From NCBI RefSeq assembly GCF_008041945.1, contig NZ_VKAD01000001.1:930001-994000 (forward strand): a DNA stretch of 64,000 nt, written 5' to 3'. The stretch's first letter is position 1; each line of letters starts with the position of its first letter. A program made the translations under genes and the position numbers. Under the pieces are notes generated by a model that saw only the letters and a list, made by a program, of their open reading frames with translations, had not been told where the DNA came from and ran no database searches. This document shows, piece after piece, positions 1 through 8,965 of this stretch. Source of the DNA: Reinekea thalattae (lineage in GTDB: Bacteria > Pseudomonadota > Gammaproteobacteria > Pseudomonadales > Natronospirillaceae).

Positions 1-774
1 ATGTTCACAAACCAAATTAAGGGCAACGAAGAGCTGCGTATTAAGCAATTGCAGCACGCGCGCTTTATTAACACCTGCATGAAAACAACTCTCTCTGGTG
101 CTGCCGCAAGTGATGGCTTAGCAGATGGTAAAGTTGTTAGTGGTGTCGGTGGCCAGTTTAACTTTGTCACCATGGGTCATGAAATTCCTGACGCTCGCTC
201 TATTCTAATGATGCGTTCTTGCCGCCGCCGTGGTGCCGAAGCAGTCAGTAATATTGTTATGAATTATGGTCACGTCACCGTACCACGCCATATGCGCGAC
301 ATTGTGGTCAGCGAATACGGCATTGCCGACTTACGTGCAAAAACCGACCAAGAGATCATTGAAGAGTTGCTAAAAATCACCGACTCACGCTTCCAAGAAG
401 ATCTGATCCAAAAGGCCAAGCAAGCGGGCAAGTTGCGTCCAGATTACAAACTGCCTGAAAGCGCCAAGCACAATACCCCTGAAGCACTCAGCCAGCTGTT
501 AGCAGACTTTAAAGAACAGTTCCCTGCCTTCCCGTTCGGTTGCGATCTAACCGACCAAGAAGTGGCTATTGGTGGCGCATTGCGCCAGCTAAAAACCAAC
601 GTCGATAAAAAATGGCCATTGGTAAAAGCGTTGCTGTCTAAGGTGTCTGTAGAGCGTAAAATGGAAACCAAGGAATACTTAGAACGACTTGGCTTGTATG
701 AGGTTAAAGGCATCAAGCAACGCATTCTAAGAAAGCTGGTTATCAGCGTTTTACCATCCCAACTAAATCGCTAA
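1..774 (+). CDS. Acetyl-CoA hydrolase/transferase family protein, C-terminal part
   Basis: The visible 257 residues match the C-terminal domain of the acetyl-CoA hydrolase/CoA-transferase family, which moves CoA between short-chain acids or hydrolyses acyl-CoA in the cytoplasm. Seen here are the glycine-rich GVGGQFNFV segment and the conserved stretch through HVTVPRHMRDIVVSEYGIAD. Family members are usually 500-700 residues, so the ATG at base 1 is almost certainly internal and the gene begins before the window. The long tail after residue 130, with PFGCDLTDQE, is typical of the longer proteobacterial members. The exact substrate (acetate, propionate, succinate, 4-hydroxybutyrate) cannot be told from this half. 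Confidence 0.8.
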   Translation: MFTNQIKGNEELRIKQLQHARFINTCMKTTLSGAAASDGLADGKVVSGVGGQFNFVTMGHEIPDARSILMMRSCRRRGAEAVSNIVMNYGHVTVPRHMRDIVVSEYGIADLRAKTDQEIIEELLKITDSRFQEDLIQKAKQAGKLRPDYKLPESAKHNTPEALSQLLADFKEQFPAFPFGCDLTDQEVAIGGALRQLKTNVDKKWPLVKALLSKVSVERKMETKEYLERLGLYEVKGIKQRILRKLVISVLPSQLNR

Positions 775-820
775 ATTAAACGCGCAAATGTAATCAACTG
801 ATAGGATTCTGGCTCAGACT

Positions 821-840
821 CTGCTATATCTTAATAGCAG
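821..840 (+). terminator. Small hairpin downstream of the CoA-transferase gene
   Basis: CTGCTAT at 821-827 pairs with ATAGCAG at 834-840 around a 6-nt loop, 47 nt after the stop codon. No T-run follows, so intrinsic termination is uncertain. Confidence 0.3.
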
Positions 841-981
841 TGGCTGGGTCAGTGTTCTATTTGTTCAGCCGATATTGTCTATACTGATAACGGTTCAAAG
901 CAGCCGATAAACAGAGGCAACAGGGTTACATCAGCCTATTTTTAGTGCCTTTTAGCAAGCACCCAGAAAATTGAGTCGTCG

Positions 982-3336
982 ATGAAGTTACAAAACAGAT
1001 TTATTACAAACATCGGGTTTCTAGTTGGCATCATCTCACTGCTCTGTATTTTCTTTATTCAAAAAAATATTCGCCAATACAACTCCGAACAATTGGATCG
1101 CCAATTGTCAGCTCAACTAACCACCAGTAGCGACTACTTTAATGAGGTTATAAATAACACCCAGTCCAATCTAAACCTAATTGGACAAAATATCCTGGTG
1201 CAAGATTACCTCGCTGCAACACAAGTGGATCATAAGCAATACGCACAGGCGTTGATCGTCCGTCTATTCAATCAATACATTACTCTGAATGATGTTTACT
1301 CTGAAATCAGCATCATATTACCAGACGGACAAGAGGCTATTTCGGTTCAGCAGACGCCTTCTGAAAATGAACCTATTAGCTACGACTCAAGTCTTGCACG
1401 AATAGAGTCAGACCACCTAGAGTACATCAATAACATTTCGTTTCTCTTGGAACATACTCAAGAGGATGATCGCCTTGCTGCCTATTACCCTATTATCAGT
1501 ATTCCGCAACAGCATCCGCTAGGCTTCCTCAAAATATCCATTAGTCTGCCGTTGATCTCAAACAAGCTCAGCTCTAAGTTATTTATTATCGGCTTTTATT
1601 ACGACAGTAAAAATATAATAGACGACACCATCAGCGCTGAATTTGGCCTCAGCATGACAGATAATCTGGATAGCAAAGATTACTTTTATCAGCAGAACGA
1701 AATTTTTGATGATTTTTATATTCGCACTATTCGCAAGGTCGATGTCTTAAGCGCAGAAACAAAGGCGCTAATATTAAGCAGCTGGCTGTATATTGCTCTG
1801 GCGATTATCCTAATTGTGCTTATCAGTATCATTATTTTAAGAAAAACGATTCTAGAGCCTTTAGACCTATTTGCAGGCCTAGTAGAGCGGTCTGATATCT
1901 ACAGTCATAAACCAGAGAAGTTCGAAAAATTTAATGACTATGAATTTAAAGCCCTCACCCGCAGCCTCAATAAACTCATGGTTCGCTTGCAGCGTTCATC
2001 TGACACCCTTAAAAAACAAGCGCTGACCGATGAACTAACTGGCTTGCCTAACCGCGCCGCCTTTTATGAGCTCATTGAAATTCATAAAAAAAGAGACAAC
2101 CCTGATCGTCTATCGGTTATGTTTTTAGACCTCGATGGCTTTAAACAGATCAACGATAACTACGGCCACCTAACCGGTGACCTGTTATTAAAAGCCGTTG
2201 CAGAAAAATTAAAATCCTGCATCCGCAGAGATTATAGAAACAAAGATTCATCGCGCCGAGATACTGTTATTCGGTTAGGTGGCGACGAATTTGCCATTAT
2301 CATTAATAAAGACAGCCAAGCCGATGTGGTCGCCAATAAAATTATTAATGAGCTTAGAGAAGGCATCGAGATTGCCAATCACACCCTCTATACCGGCGTT
2401 AGTATTGGCATTGCGATTTATCCTGACCACACCATCGATCCAGAACTGCTCATACAGTACGCCGACATTGCGATGTACGATGCCAAGCGAAACGGTAAGA
2501 TGCGCTACTCTTTCTTTTCTGAAGAACTGGCCGAAGGCGAACGTGAAAAAATGTCGATTGAAACGGCAATTCGCCAAGGCATTCAACACAAGCGTTTCTT
2601 TGCTTATTTTCAGCCAAAGATCAATTGCCAAACAGGCGAAATTGTTGGCGTTGAAGCATTAGCTCGGCTGAAAGACGAACACGGAAATCTCATTCCGCCT
2701 TCCAGCTTTGTACCGTTGGCGCATGAATTTGGCATGCTCGATCACATTACATTAACCATGGCGGAACAAACCTGCCAAATGTTACAGATCATTCAGAACC
2801 CTGAGCTGGTGATATCGCTAAATATTACGCCATCACAATTAAATGACTCAAAATTAATCGTCGATATCCGAAAAATTATCCATCGCTACCGAGTCTTTAC
2901 GCGCCAAATTGAGTTTGAAATTACTGAAGAAGAGCTGATTAATAACGAGCTTGAAACCAAGAATAATCTCGACTTTATTCGTCAGTTCGGCTTTAAGACT
3001 GCGCTGGATGATTTTGGTGCTGGTTATTCTTCTTTGGGTTATCTGAAAAAATTCCAGTTCGATACCCTGAAGTTAGATAGAGCCTTTATCAGTACTGACG
3101 ATTACGACAGTGAAGCCTCTATTGCGGTGATAAAATCGATCAAAACATTGGCGACAACACTGGATATGGACATTGTCTCTGAAGGCGTCGAAACACAACG
3201 GCAAGTCGACTTTGTTGAAAGTTTAGGCATCCATATTATCCAAGGCTACTACTACTCTAAACCGATTCCTGCGGCGGACTTTTTAAAGATGTATGAACGA
3301 AACACCAAGATGTTTACAGAACAAAGCAACTCCTAG
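982..3336 (+). CDS. Membrane-bound GGDEF-EAL cyclic-di-GMP protein
   Basis: A 784-residue bifunctional c-di-GMP protein. A transmembrane segment at about residues 10-27 and another at about 266-288 enclose a periplasmic sensor region of about 235 residues with no family I can name. A GGDEF domain (about 345-500) has an intact RLGGDEF motif near residue 431. The four residues placed where the RxxD inhibitory site belongs read SRRD, so product inhibition may be absent. The EAL domain (about 520-775) keeps EAL, the DDFGAGYSSL segment, the Lys of LKLDR, SEGVET and QGYYYSKP, so phosphodiesterase activity is expected. Which activity dominates cannot be read. It is a single gene, with a strong terminator shared with the convergent neighbour. 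Confidence 0.93.
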   Translation: MKLQNRFITNIGFLVGIISLLCIFFIQKNIRQYNSEQLDRQLSAQLTTSSDYFNEVINNTQSNLNLIGQNILVQDYLAATQVDHKQYAQALIVRLFNQYITLNDVYSEISIILPDGQEAISVQQTPSENEPISYDSSLARIESDHLEYINNISFLLEHTQEDDRLAAYYPIISIPQQHPLGFLKISISLPLISNKLSSKLFIIGFYYDSKNIIDDTISAEFGLSMTDNLDSKDYFYQQNEIFDDFYIRTIRKVDVLSAETKALILSSWLYIALAIILIVLISIIILRKTILEPLDLFAGLVERSDIYSHKPEKFEKFNDYEFKALTRSLNKLMVRLQRSSDTLKKQALTDELTGLPNRAAFYELIEIHKKRDNPDRLSVMFLDLDGFKQINDNYGHLTGDLLLKAVAEKLKSCIRRDYRNKDSSRRDTVIRLGGDEFAIIINKDSQADVVANKIINELREGIEIANHTLYTGVSIGIAIYPDHTIDPELLIQYADIAMYDAKRNGKMRYSFFSEELAEGEREKMSIETAIRQGIQHKRFFAYFQPKINCQTGEIVGVEALARLKDEHGNLIPPSSFVPLAHEFGMLDHITLTMAEQTCQMLQIIQNPELVISLNITPSQLNDSKLIVDIRKIIHRYRVFTRQIEFEITEEELINNELETKNNLDFIRQFGFKTALDDFGAGYSSLGYLKKFQFDTLKLDRAFISTDDYDSEASIAVIKSIKTLATTLDMDIVSEGVETQRQVDFVESLGIHIIQGYYYSKPIPAADFLKMYERNTKMFTEQSNS

Positions 3337-3409
3337 TCAGTAATAACCAAGCTGCACTGTTAGTTGTTAGTTGCTAGAGCAAGCACGCTATCGATAAAAA
3401 CAACAGCAC

Positions 3410-3437
3410 AAAAAAAGCCCAACAATGGGCTTTTTTT
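3410..3437. terminator. Bidirectional terminator between convergent genes
   Basis: A perfect 12-bp stem (3410-3421 with 3426-3437), GC core GCCCA/TGGGC, loop ACAA. Poly-A before and poly-T after make it work on both strands, ending the GGDEF-EAL gene (+) and the M15 peptidase gene (-). Confidence 0.85.
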
Positions 3438-3453
3438 AAAATTTAATATGCGA

Positions 3454-4611
3454 TTAGACGACGCGAATATGCCAAGGCTCGTAACGTACACCGAGTTTAT
3501 TATCGGCCGTATATCGAATACGGACATAACCTAAGCTCTGTAGCTTTTTAAACTCGTCTGTTTCAGCAAAGGCTGCAGTAAAGTTGCTTAAGCCTGCCCC
3601 AACCTGACCAACATCGAAATCACCGACAGCATGGTAGGAGTGCCCTGGCGGCGCAAGAGAGCGAGAAGCACGAGACATGTTACCGCTGGCATGAACCACC
3701 TTTGCCAAAAACAGTTGTGATTGCTTAACGATATTGCGCACACCACTGGTTAGGATCAGTGTTGGACCAATTTCGTTACGAATCTTGTAGTAAAACTCTT
3801 CCGAATGCCCGCGATAAACAAAGTGACCTGTTTTTGGCACCTTGACGACATCGCTGGTTGCAATGATGTTGGTTGGATTATCGACGACCTTATCGCCATA
3901 AAAACCTAACCGGCTGGAATCTGCATAGAACAACATTTCTAAAAAGGCTTTTTCTTCTGCAGTGAATGCGCCTATTTGTGGAGCTGAATTGGCGTATTTC
4001 ATAGCATCATCTAATGAAATGAGGTTAAAGTTGCCAAAGCCGACATAACGTTGAACGCGGTTAATACGCTCCAACGTCTGTACTAAAATACGGTATTCGT
4101 CTTCAATCAAGATAACATCATCAGTGAAGTCTTGTTCAAAGTTGTTAATTTTTTCTTGCGTCGTCTGAGCAGAAGCAACCGGTACGGCGATTTTAGCTTT
4201 TTCTGCGGCTTCTTTGTCGGCTTCAGAAAGTACGATTTCCTCTACCGGCTCAGGTTGTGGGCCTACCGCAGGGAAAGGTTCGTTTTGAGCAACCGGTGCT
4301 TGTGGGAATTCAGAAGGAGTCAGCGATTCCGCTTTCTGCTGTTGCGCATAAGACACGGCCGGTCTTGAATGCACTGGCGATGCTGGCGGCTCAGCCAGTT
4401 GCAGCGCTGGGCTTGGACTGGTCAATAAGCCTTCATCACCAATAGCTTCAAAGGCTTCAGGAACCTCTAATGTCGCCTGTGTCGCTCGCGCCTCAATATC
4501 AGGTCGATACGGCGAAGAACGGCGTAAGAACATATCTAAGGATGCGTAGCCGGCACTGGCAACTACCGCAGACGCTGACAACGATTGAATAATAAAATCA
4601 CGGCGCTTCAC
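3454..4611 (-). CDS. Tat-exported M15 (VanY-type) D,D-carboxypeptidase-like protein
   Basis: Predicted periplasmic zinc peptidase acting on D-Ala-D-Ala ends of peptidoglycan. The C-terminal 130 residues carry the family zinc motifs: SYHAVGDFD (the SxHxxGxxxD pattern, about residue 323-331) and EPWHIR near the end (about 378-383). The start chosen is the GTG at 4611, preceded by GGGGAAG. It gives KRRDFI followed by a hydrophobic stretch, a twin-arginine (Tat) signal. A start 38 codons upstream would bury this signal. Between signal and catalytic domain lies a Pro/Ala/Glu-rich linker of about 120 residues, presumably spanning periplasm or cell wall. 385 residues in total. Peptidase family is well supported; the substrate is inferred. 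Confidence 0.82.
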   Translation of the reverse strand: MKRRDFIIQSLSASAVVASAGYASLDMFLRRSSPYRPDIEARATQATLEVPEAFEAIGDEGLLTSPSPALQLAEPPASPVHSRPAVSYAQQQKAESLTPSEFPQAPVAQNEPFPAVGPQPEPVEEIVLSEADKEAAEKAKIAVPVASAQTTQEKINNFEQDFTDDVILIEDEYRILVQTLERINRVQRYVGFGNFNLISLDDAMKYANSAPQIGAFTAEEKAFLEMLFYADSSRLGFYGDKVVDNPTNIIATSDVVKVPKTGHFVYRGHSEEFYYKIRNEIGPTLILTSGVRNIVKQSQLFLAKVVHASGNMSRASRSLAPPGHSYHAVGDFDVGQVGAGLSNFTAAFAETDEFKKLQSLGYVRIRYTADNKLGVRYEPWHIRVV

Positions 4612-4811
4612 TAAACTTCCCCAAATCCAGATTTCTTTGCAAAAACTGACACAATACTGACTTAAGTATCGCTTATTTTCAAAAAATCGCGAATATTTTT
4701 CAACGGCATAGGCTGTACACCGCATTATCGCTCGAATTTACCATAAAAATCAGTTAAACGATGCCTAAGATTGAAGCATATCAGGGATTGGTTCTCATTT
4801 CGAACAGTGCT

Positions 4812-5243
4812 TTAGTGCTGCGCAGCTGACTTAGCCTTAATAAAGTGAGAATGATAAAGGTGCAGCAGCTCATTGACTCGGCGTATGCGGTGATCTTCGT
4901 ATTTATCTAGATCACCATCGGCTAAGGCCACTCGCCACATATCCACGATCAATTCGAAGCGCTGCTCTTCATCCCAATTATCGGTAATCACCTTAGTGAA
5001 TTGATACAGATCGTGTGATTCCTGCTGCTGTTGGTAAGCCGTATCGATAAGCTGCAATACTTCCACCAATGGGCTGCCGGTACGTCGCACTAAGATATTG
5101 GCAATGCAATCCCGCTCGCGTTGATCGGCATCCAAATCTGCCAGCATAACTTCGATTAGCAGCGCAGCGGCGCATTCGTCCACCGACAACGGCTGATCCG
5201 GCTCAGACTTGTTTTCAAAAAAGGCCAAAATGCGATCTAACAT
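4812..5243 (-). CDS. TerB-family protein
   Basis: A 143-residue soluble, acidic, all-helical protein that matches the TerB/DjlA-N domain (COG4103 type): acidic helices with ALLIEVMLADLDAD near the N-terminus and ALADGDLDKYEDHRIRRV near the C-terminus, the two symmetrical metal-binding-like acidic segments of the fold. TerB-like stand-alone proteins are widespread and need not confer tellurite resistance; no other ter gene is nearby. It lies 200 bp upstream of the start of the M15 peptidase on the same strand and has its own leader. A GGAGATAAC ribosome site precedes the ATG. Function unknown beyond the fold. Confidence 0.75.
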   Translation of the reverse strand: MLDRILAFFENKSEPDQPLSVDECAAALLIEVMLADLDADQRERDCIANILVRRTGSPLVEVLQLIDTAYQQQQESHDLYQFTKVITDNWDEEQRFELIVDMWRVALADGDLDKYEDHRIRRVNELLHLYHSHFIKAKSAAQH

Positions 5244-5428
5244 GGTTATCTCCTATCTACTACCTATTATTTACAGAGCGAGTCTAGGGCCAATCTAAGG
5301 TAAAAAATGACCTATGCATTGAGTCAATTGCCCAGATCAACCGTTAGGTGGCTAACAAACTATACTATTTGCCGTTGTTTCATTATCTTTCAATCGTGGC
5401 TTGCTTATTTTTGGAGTAAATATTCAGT

Positions 5429-5827
5429 ATGACTATCACGACACCTGCTCTACTTTTTCCAGCAATATCACTGTTACTGCTGGCCTACACCAACCGTTTT
5501 TTAGTCATTGCCCAGCTGATTCGATCTCTCTACAAGCAAAACGATGAAAACCCCGACATGGATATACGCAACCAAATACTGCATCTCAGAGTACGTATTA
5601 TCGCCATACGCCGCATGCAAGTGGCCGGCATTCTGTCGTTTATTCTCTGTGTTATTACCATGTTCACCATCTACATTGAGCGCGAAGTGATCGCACATCT
5701 CATGTTTGGCGCATCACTGATTTTGCTGCTAGCGTCTCTGTGCTTTAGCCTTTACGAAGTTCAAATTAGCGGCCAAGCACTGAATTTGCAGTTGAAGAAT
5801 CTGGAAAACAAAAGCGAAGATAAATAA
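5429..5827 (+). CDS. DUF2721 family membrane protein
   Basis: A 132-residue inner-membrane protein. Hydrophobic segments at about residues 5-27, 64-84 and 88-110 flank a basic cytoplasmic loop containing RNQILHLRVRIIAIRRMQ. This three-helix layout and the paired helices after the IRRMQ motif are typical of DUF2721, a family of unknown function common in proteobacteria. The gene is divergent from the TerB-like gene; the 185-bp gap holds both promoters. A GGAG site lies 13 nt before the ATG. It faces dapE tail to tail. Confidence 0.72.
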   Translation: MTITTPALLFPAISLLLLAYTNRFLVIAQLIRSLYKQNDENPDMDIRNQILHLRVRIIAIRRMQVAGILSFILCVITMFTIYIEREVIAHLMFGASLILLLASLCFSLYEVQISGQALNLQLKNLENKSEDK

Positions 5828-5855
5828 TGGCCTATGTTTTTGCCTAACTCACTCT

Positions 5856-5890
5856 TGCCTAGCTTCAGTAAGCTACACCAAAGCTAGGCA
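5856..5890. terminator. Inverted repeat between convergent genes
   Basis: TGCCTAGCTT (5856-5865) and AAGCTAGGCA (5881-5890) form a perfect 10-bp stem with a 15-nt loop, between the stops of the DUF2721 gene and dapE. It has no clear T-run on either side, so it may act as an mRNA 3' stabiliser rather than a strong terminator. Confidence 0.4.
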
Positions 5891-5896
5891 GAAAGA

Positions 5897-7030
5897 TTAA
5901 GCCAGCAAATTAACCATCAGCTGATAATAAACCTCGGTCAGGGTATTAAGATCATCAACACTGACGCATTCATCAACCTGATGAATAGTTTTATTCAAAG
6001 GTCCCAATTCCAAAACCTGAGCGCCCGTTGGCGCAATAAAGCGGCCATCTGAGGTACCACCGGCGGTCGATAATTCAGGCTCACGGCCGGTTGTCGATTT
6101 CACTGCGGCAATAGCCGCTTCAACCAATTGGCCACGCTCTGTTAAAAACGGTAAACCCTTGAGCTCAAAGTTAAGTTCATATTCAAAATCGAATTGATCC
6201 AGCAATTCGGCCACGCGCTGCTGCAATTGCTCTGCTGTAACTTCGGTGCTAAAGCGGAAGCTAAACATAATTTCAGCTGAGCCCGGAATAACATTCGTTG
6301 CCCCTGTGCCCGCCTTAATATTTGAAATCTGGAACGATGTCGCGGGGAAAAACTCATTGCCCTGATCCCAAACTTCTTTGCTTAATGCTTCGATTGCAGG
6401 CGCAGCAAGATGAACCGGGTTCTTCGCCAAATGCGGATAGGCAACATGGCCCTGAACACCCTTTACGGTTAAGTAACCCAGCATAGAGCCACGTCGTCCA
6501 TTCTTAATAACGTCACCAAGTTGCTCAGTACTAGAAGGCTCACCGACCAAAGCCCAATCGATTTGCTCGCCTCGACGGGTCAACTCTTGCATCACGGCAT
6601 CGGTACCGTGGTAAGCATCACCCTCTTCATCGGAGGTGATTAAATAACCTAAGCGACCCTTATGATTTGGGTAATCGCGGATAAATCGTTCGGTGGCAAC
6701 GACAAACGCAGCGACACTGCCTTTCATATCGGCAGCGCCACGGCCGTATAGCATGCCCGCATCGATAGTGGCTTGAAACGGAGGGAAACGCCACTGATCA
6801 GCGTCACCTGCGGGAACAACATCGGTGTGTCCAGCAAACACTAAAAAAGGCTCGCGCTGTTCACCATGTACAGCCCAAAGGTTATCGACATCTTCTATGC
6901 GCATGTGCTCTATATCGAAGCCACATTGGCTTAAGCGGTCCGCGATCAGAGGCTGACAACCCTCATCCTTTGGCGTAACAGATTGACGTTGAATTAGCTC
7001 GCAGGCCAGCTGAATGGTTTCAGAGTTCAT
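5897..7030 (-). CDS. dapE: Succinyl-diaminopimelate desuccinylase
   Basis: Cytoplasmic di-zinc M20 peptidase-family enzyme that hydrolyses N-succinyl-LL-2,6-diaminopimelate to LL-diaminopimelate and succinate in lysine and peptidoglycan precursor synthesis. Metal and catalytic motifs are intact: [10 protein letters not shown], the GRGAADMKG segment, SDEEGDA and the C-terminal GTSDGRF and HQVDE segments. The ATG at 7030 is preferred over the TTG five codons upstream because the protein then begins [13 protein letters not shown], aligning with the usual DapE N-terminus, and has 377 residues, close to the 375 of E. coli. It is monocistronic here and divergent from a small membrane-protein gene. 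Confidence 0.96.
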   Translation of the reverse strand: MNSETIQLACELIQRQSVTPKDEGCQPLIADRLSQCGFDIEHMRIEDVDNLWAVHGEQREPFLVFAGHTDVVPAGDADQWRFPPFQATIDAGMLYGRGAADMKGSVAAFVVATERFIRDYPNHKGRLGYLITSDEEGDAYHGTDAVMQELTRRGEQIDWALVGEPSSTEQLGDVIKNGRRGSMLGYLTVKGVQGHVAYPHLAKNPVHLAAPAIEALSKEVWDQGNEFFPATSFQISNIKAGTGATNVIPGSAEIMFSFRFSTEVTAEQLQQRVAELLDQFDFEYELNFELKGLPFLTERGQLVEAAIAAVKSTTGREPELSTAGGTSDGRFIAPTGAQVLELGPLNKTIHQVDECVSVDDLNTLTEVYYQLMVNLLA

Positions 7031-7099
7031 AAAAGACTTACTCAATTAACATAAAGGTCGTTATCATACGCATTTACAGTCCCATAATTAAGGTTAAAA

Positions 7100-7405
7100 A
7101 TGAGCGCCAGAAACAAAGTCGTTTTATGGCTAAAAGAACATACCGAAAACAGCGCCCGAGCGATTCGCCAATTCACCACCGGCGGTTTTATCTTTAGTTT
7201 TGGGTTGTTCATTATCATTTTGGCAGAAAGGCTGATACCGCCGAGCCTGCAACAAGAGCTGGCAGCATTACTCGGTCTGCTACTGTTAATCACGGGCGCT
7301 GCCATCGCATTATGGGGCTATCTCAGCCTTAGCCTGTTTAAAATCGCCCTACACCTACTCGATAAAGAAGAGCCAAAAACTGATGACTCAAGCGCCAGAC
7401 ATTGA
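7100..7405 (+). CDS. Small two-helix membrane protein, unknown
   Basis: A 101-residue protein with a basic N-terminus (KVVLWLKEHTENSARAIRQF), two hydrophobic helices at about residues 27-47 and 54-84 with a short PPSLQQ turn between them, and an acidic hydrophilic C-terminus. This is a hairpin inner-membrane topology. The last 23 bases overlap the start of the next gene in another frame, so the two are translationally linked. I do not recognise a named family. AAGGTTAAAA precedes the ATG as a weak ribosome site. Confidence 0.65.
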   Translation: MSARNKVVLWLKEHTENSARAIRQFTTGGFIFSFGLFIIILAERLIPPSLQQELAALLGLLLLITGAAIALWGYLSLSLFKIALHLLDKEEPKTDDSSARH

Positions 7406-7772
7406 AATCTACATACCAAAACTCACCACCGAGGCTGCCATTCAATGGTTGCAGGGTTGCTTTAGTCAAGTGCAATTAACGGCTAAAAAGAAAGGCATGC
7501 CTAAGCATGCTCAGCCGATTTTATGTCAGCATCAGCAACAAGAGATTGCCGGACTGGTTTTCGAGAAGGTATCTGGTCACTACACCAGCATTTGGCTCGA
7601 CTCCAACCAACTGCCTTGGCGCAATGACCAAGAATTTGCCTACGCCGCAGCACAACACTTTAACTGCGCTGTACGCTTTGTTGCGCAAAGCTGGCAACAG
7701 CAACAAGACCCTGATGCATGGTCAGAAATCACCCCCCAAGGCGATGTACAGGAGCTGATTTGGGCTTCTTAA
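7383..7772 (+). CDS. Conserved-looking small soluble protein, unknown
   Basis: A 129-residue soluble protein starting inside the previous gene (23-bp overlap), so the two probably form one operon. It is rich in Gln and Trp (AQSWQQQQDPDAW). No catalytic motif is evident. The composition and the segment SGHYTSIWLDSNQLPWRNDQ suggest a compact alpha/beta fold. The codon pattern agrees with the neighbours, which supports real coding. No family is recognised. Confidence 0.6.
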   Translation: MTQAPDIEIYIPKLTTEAAIQWLQGCFSQVQLTAKKKGMPKHAQPILCQHQQQEIAGLVFEKVSGHYTSIWLDSNQLPWRNDQEFAYAAAQHFNCAVRFVAQSWQQQQDPDAWSEITPQGDVQELIWAS

Positions 7773-7829
7773 CGCTGCGACTCTCGCCTCTGCCTGCCAA
7801 GTAACAACCAACGATCAAGACCAAAGACT

Positions 7830-7877
7830 GTCTTTTAAAGCATTCGTGTTTTAAAGCATCCGTCTTTTGAACAGTCG
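7830..7877. repeat. Three 16-bp imperfect tandem repeats
   Basis: Units at 7830-7845, 7846-7861 and 7862-7877 share GTsTTTTaaAgcattC-like sequence. Copies 1 and 2 differ at only two positions. They lie 57 nt after the preceding stop and just before the next terminator hairpin. One of about ten such loci in the window. Confidence 0.75.
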
Positions 7878-7899
7878 GCCTGAAAAGCAGGCATAAAAA

Positions 7900-7917
7900 A
7901 AGCGGCTAATGCCGCTT
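7900..7917 (-). terminator. Terminator of the cold-shock-domain gene
   Basis: AAGCGGC (7900-7906), loop TAAT, GCCGCTT (7911-7917). Read on the minus strand it is followed by a run of seven T, so it ends the gene that stops at 7962. Confidence 0.75.
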
Positions 7918-7961
7918 ATCGTCAACTACTCACGCTATCCCGATGAGCGGGACACACATGA

Positions 7962-8429
7962 TTAATGGTTTTGACGCAAAATAGTAACGTCTTCTGCTTG
8001 CAAGCCTTTAGAGCTTTCAACCACACCAAACAGTACTCGTTGACCTTCCTGTAACGAACGGTGACCTCGGCCACGAATTGAGCGAAAGTGGACAAAAACA
8101 TCCTCGCCATCTTCTCGGGTTAAAAAGCCAAAACCCTTGCTGACGTTAAACCATTTCACCACGCCTTCTTCACGGTCGTCTTCTTCAAGCACTTCTGACT
8201 GTGAAATAACAATGGCTAAAAAGCTAACAAGTGCCACAACCGCCACAATAAGTACGAACGCTATGCCTTTAGCAGGCGTAAAAGAAAAATCAGCCAACTC
8301 AACAATCGTTAACTCAGCAACACCCGTCACCAACGTTAACAAGGCCGTAATGACAAACGGCACAGGTAAGGCGACTAATAAACATATACCAACACGAACT
8401 AACCAAAACTTAAACTTCATAGTAAACAC
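7962..8429 (-). CDS. Membrane-anchored cold-shock-domain protein
   Basis: A 155-residue fusion of two transmembrane helices (about residues 8-36 and 53-78) and a C-terminal cold-shock domain (about 89-153). The domain has both nucleic-acid-binding motifs: [12 protein letters not shown] (RNP1, K-G-F-G-F) and DVFVHF (RNP2). Classical Csp proteins are about 70 residues and soluble, so this one would place an RNA/ssDNA-binding domain on the cytoplasmic face of the inner membrane. Starts are GTG at 8429 (AGGA site 8 nt upstream) or ATG at 8420. Similar fusions exist in pseudomonads (family knowledge), but their role is poorly defined. Confidence 0.85.
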   Translation of the reverse strand: MFTMKFKFWLVRVGICLLVALPVPFVITALLTLVTGVAELTIVELADFSFTPAKGIAFVLIVAVVALVSFLAIVISQSEVLEEDDREEGVVKWFNVSKGFGFLTREDGEDVFVHFRSIRGRGHRSLQEGQRVLFGVVESSKGLQAEDVTILRQNH

Positions 8430-8444
8430 TCATATTCCTATCAA

Positions 8445-8478
8445 AGATAAACATCTAACAAAAATAAACACCTAACAA
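8445..8478. repeat. Two 17-bp imperfect tandem repeats
   Basis: AGATAAACATCTAACAA at 8445-8461 and AAATAAACACCTAACAA at 8462-8478 differ at two positions. They lie in the leader of the cold-shock-domain gene, in the divergent promoter region. Confidence 0.65.
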
Positions 8479-8651
8479 AACAAACTCAGCTGGCCTCTGT
8501 CATAATAGTTTAGTCGTTCTTTATAAAATAATGTCAATGAAGCAGAACGGGATCATCACTATTATCAAAAAAGTTAACCAAAAAGCGCAACCAAGTAGGC
8601 ATAATGCCAAACTTTACGGCAAAATGGCAATGAAACTAACGAGACCAATTT

Positions 8652-8858
8652 ATGAACGACCACGATAAAATCATCGATTTAGAAAGCCGACTAACCTACA
8701 TGGATGATACGGTTGAACAGCTCAATCAGATTGTCAGTGAGCAACAACTTAAAATAGACTTTTTAGAACGACAGCTAAAACAGATCGCCAGCGACTATAA
8801 CGAATTCAAAGAACAGCTCGCGCCCGACATTGTCGACACTAAACCACCACACTACTGA
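8652..8858 (+). CDS. slyX: SlyX family protein
   Basis: A 68-residue coiled-coil protein. It has the SlyX signature: an N-terminal IDLESRLTYMDDTVEQLN heptad region, LKIDFLERQLKQI in the middle, and the terminal KPPHY motif. SlyX is small, conserved in gammaproteobacteria and of unknown biochemical role. The usual length is about 70 residues, so this copy is complete. The gene stands alone, about 100 bp upstream of plsB on the same strand. Confidence 0.9.
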   Translation: MNDHDKIIDLESRLTYMDDTVEQLNQIVSEQQLKIDFLERQLKQIASDYNEFKEQLAPDIVDTKPPHY

Positions 8859-8965
8859 TTTATCGCCAGCGTCCGCTAGGGTACGCAATTCAAGGCTGCT
8901 ACAATGGCAGTTTAGAATCGAAGCGGCTAGAATAGCCGCTCTTTTATTAGAGGTATTCATCGTCA

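Noticed and set aside
8137-8475. Plus-strand frame rich in Thr/Ser opposite the cold-shock-domain gene
   Set aside because: Antisense reading of the membrane helices; the CSD frame has clear RNP motifs and a terminator.
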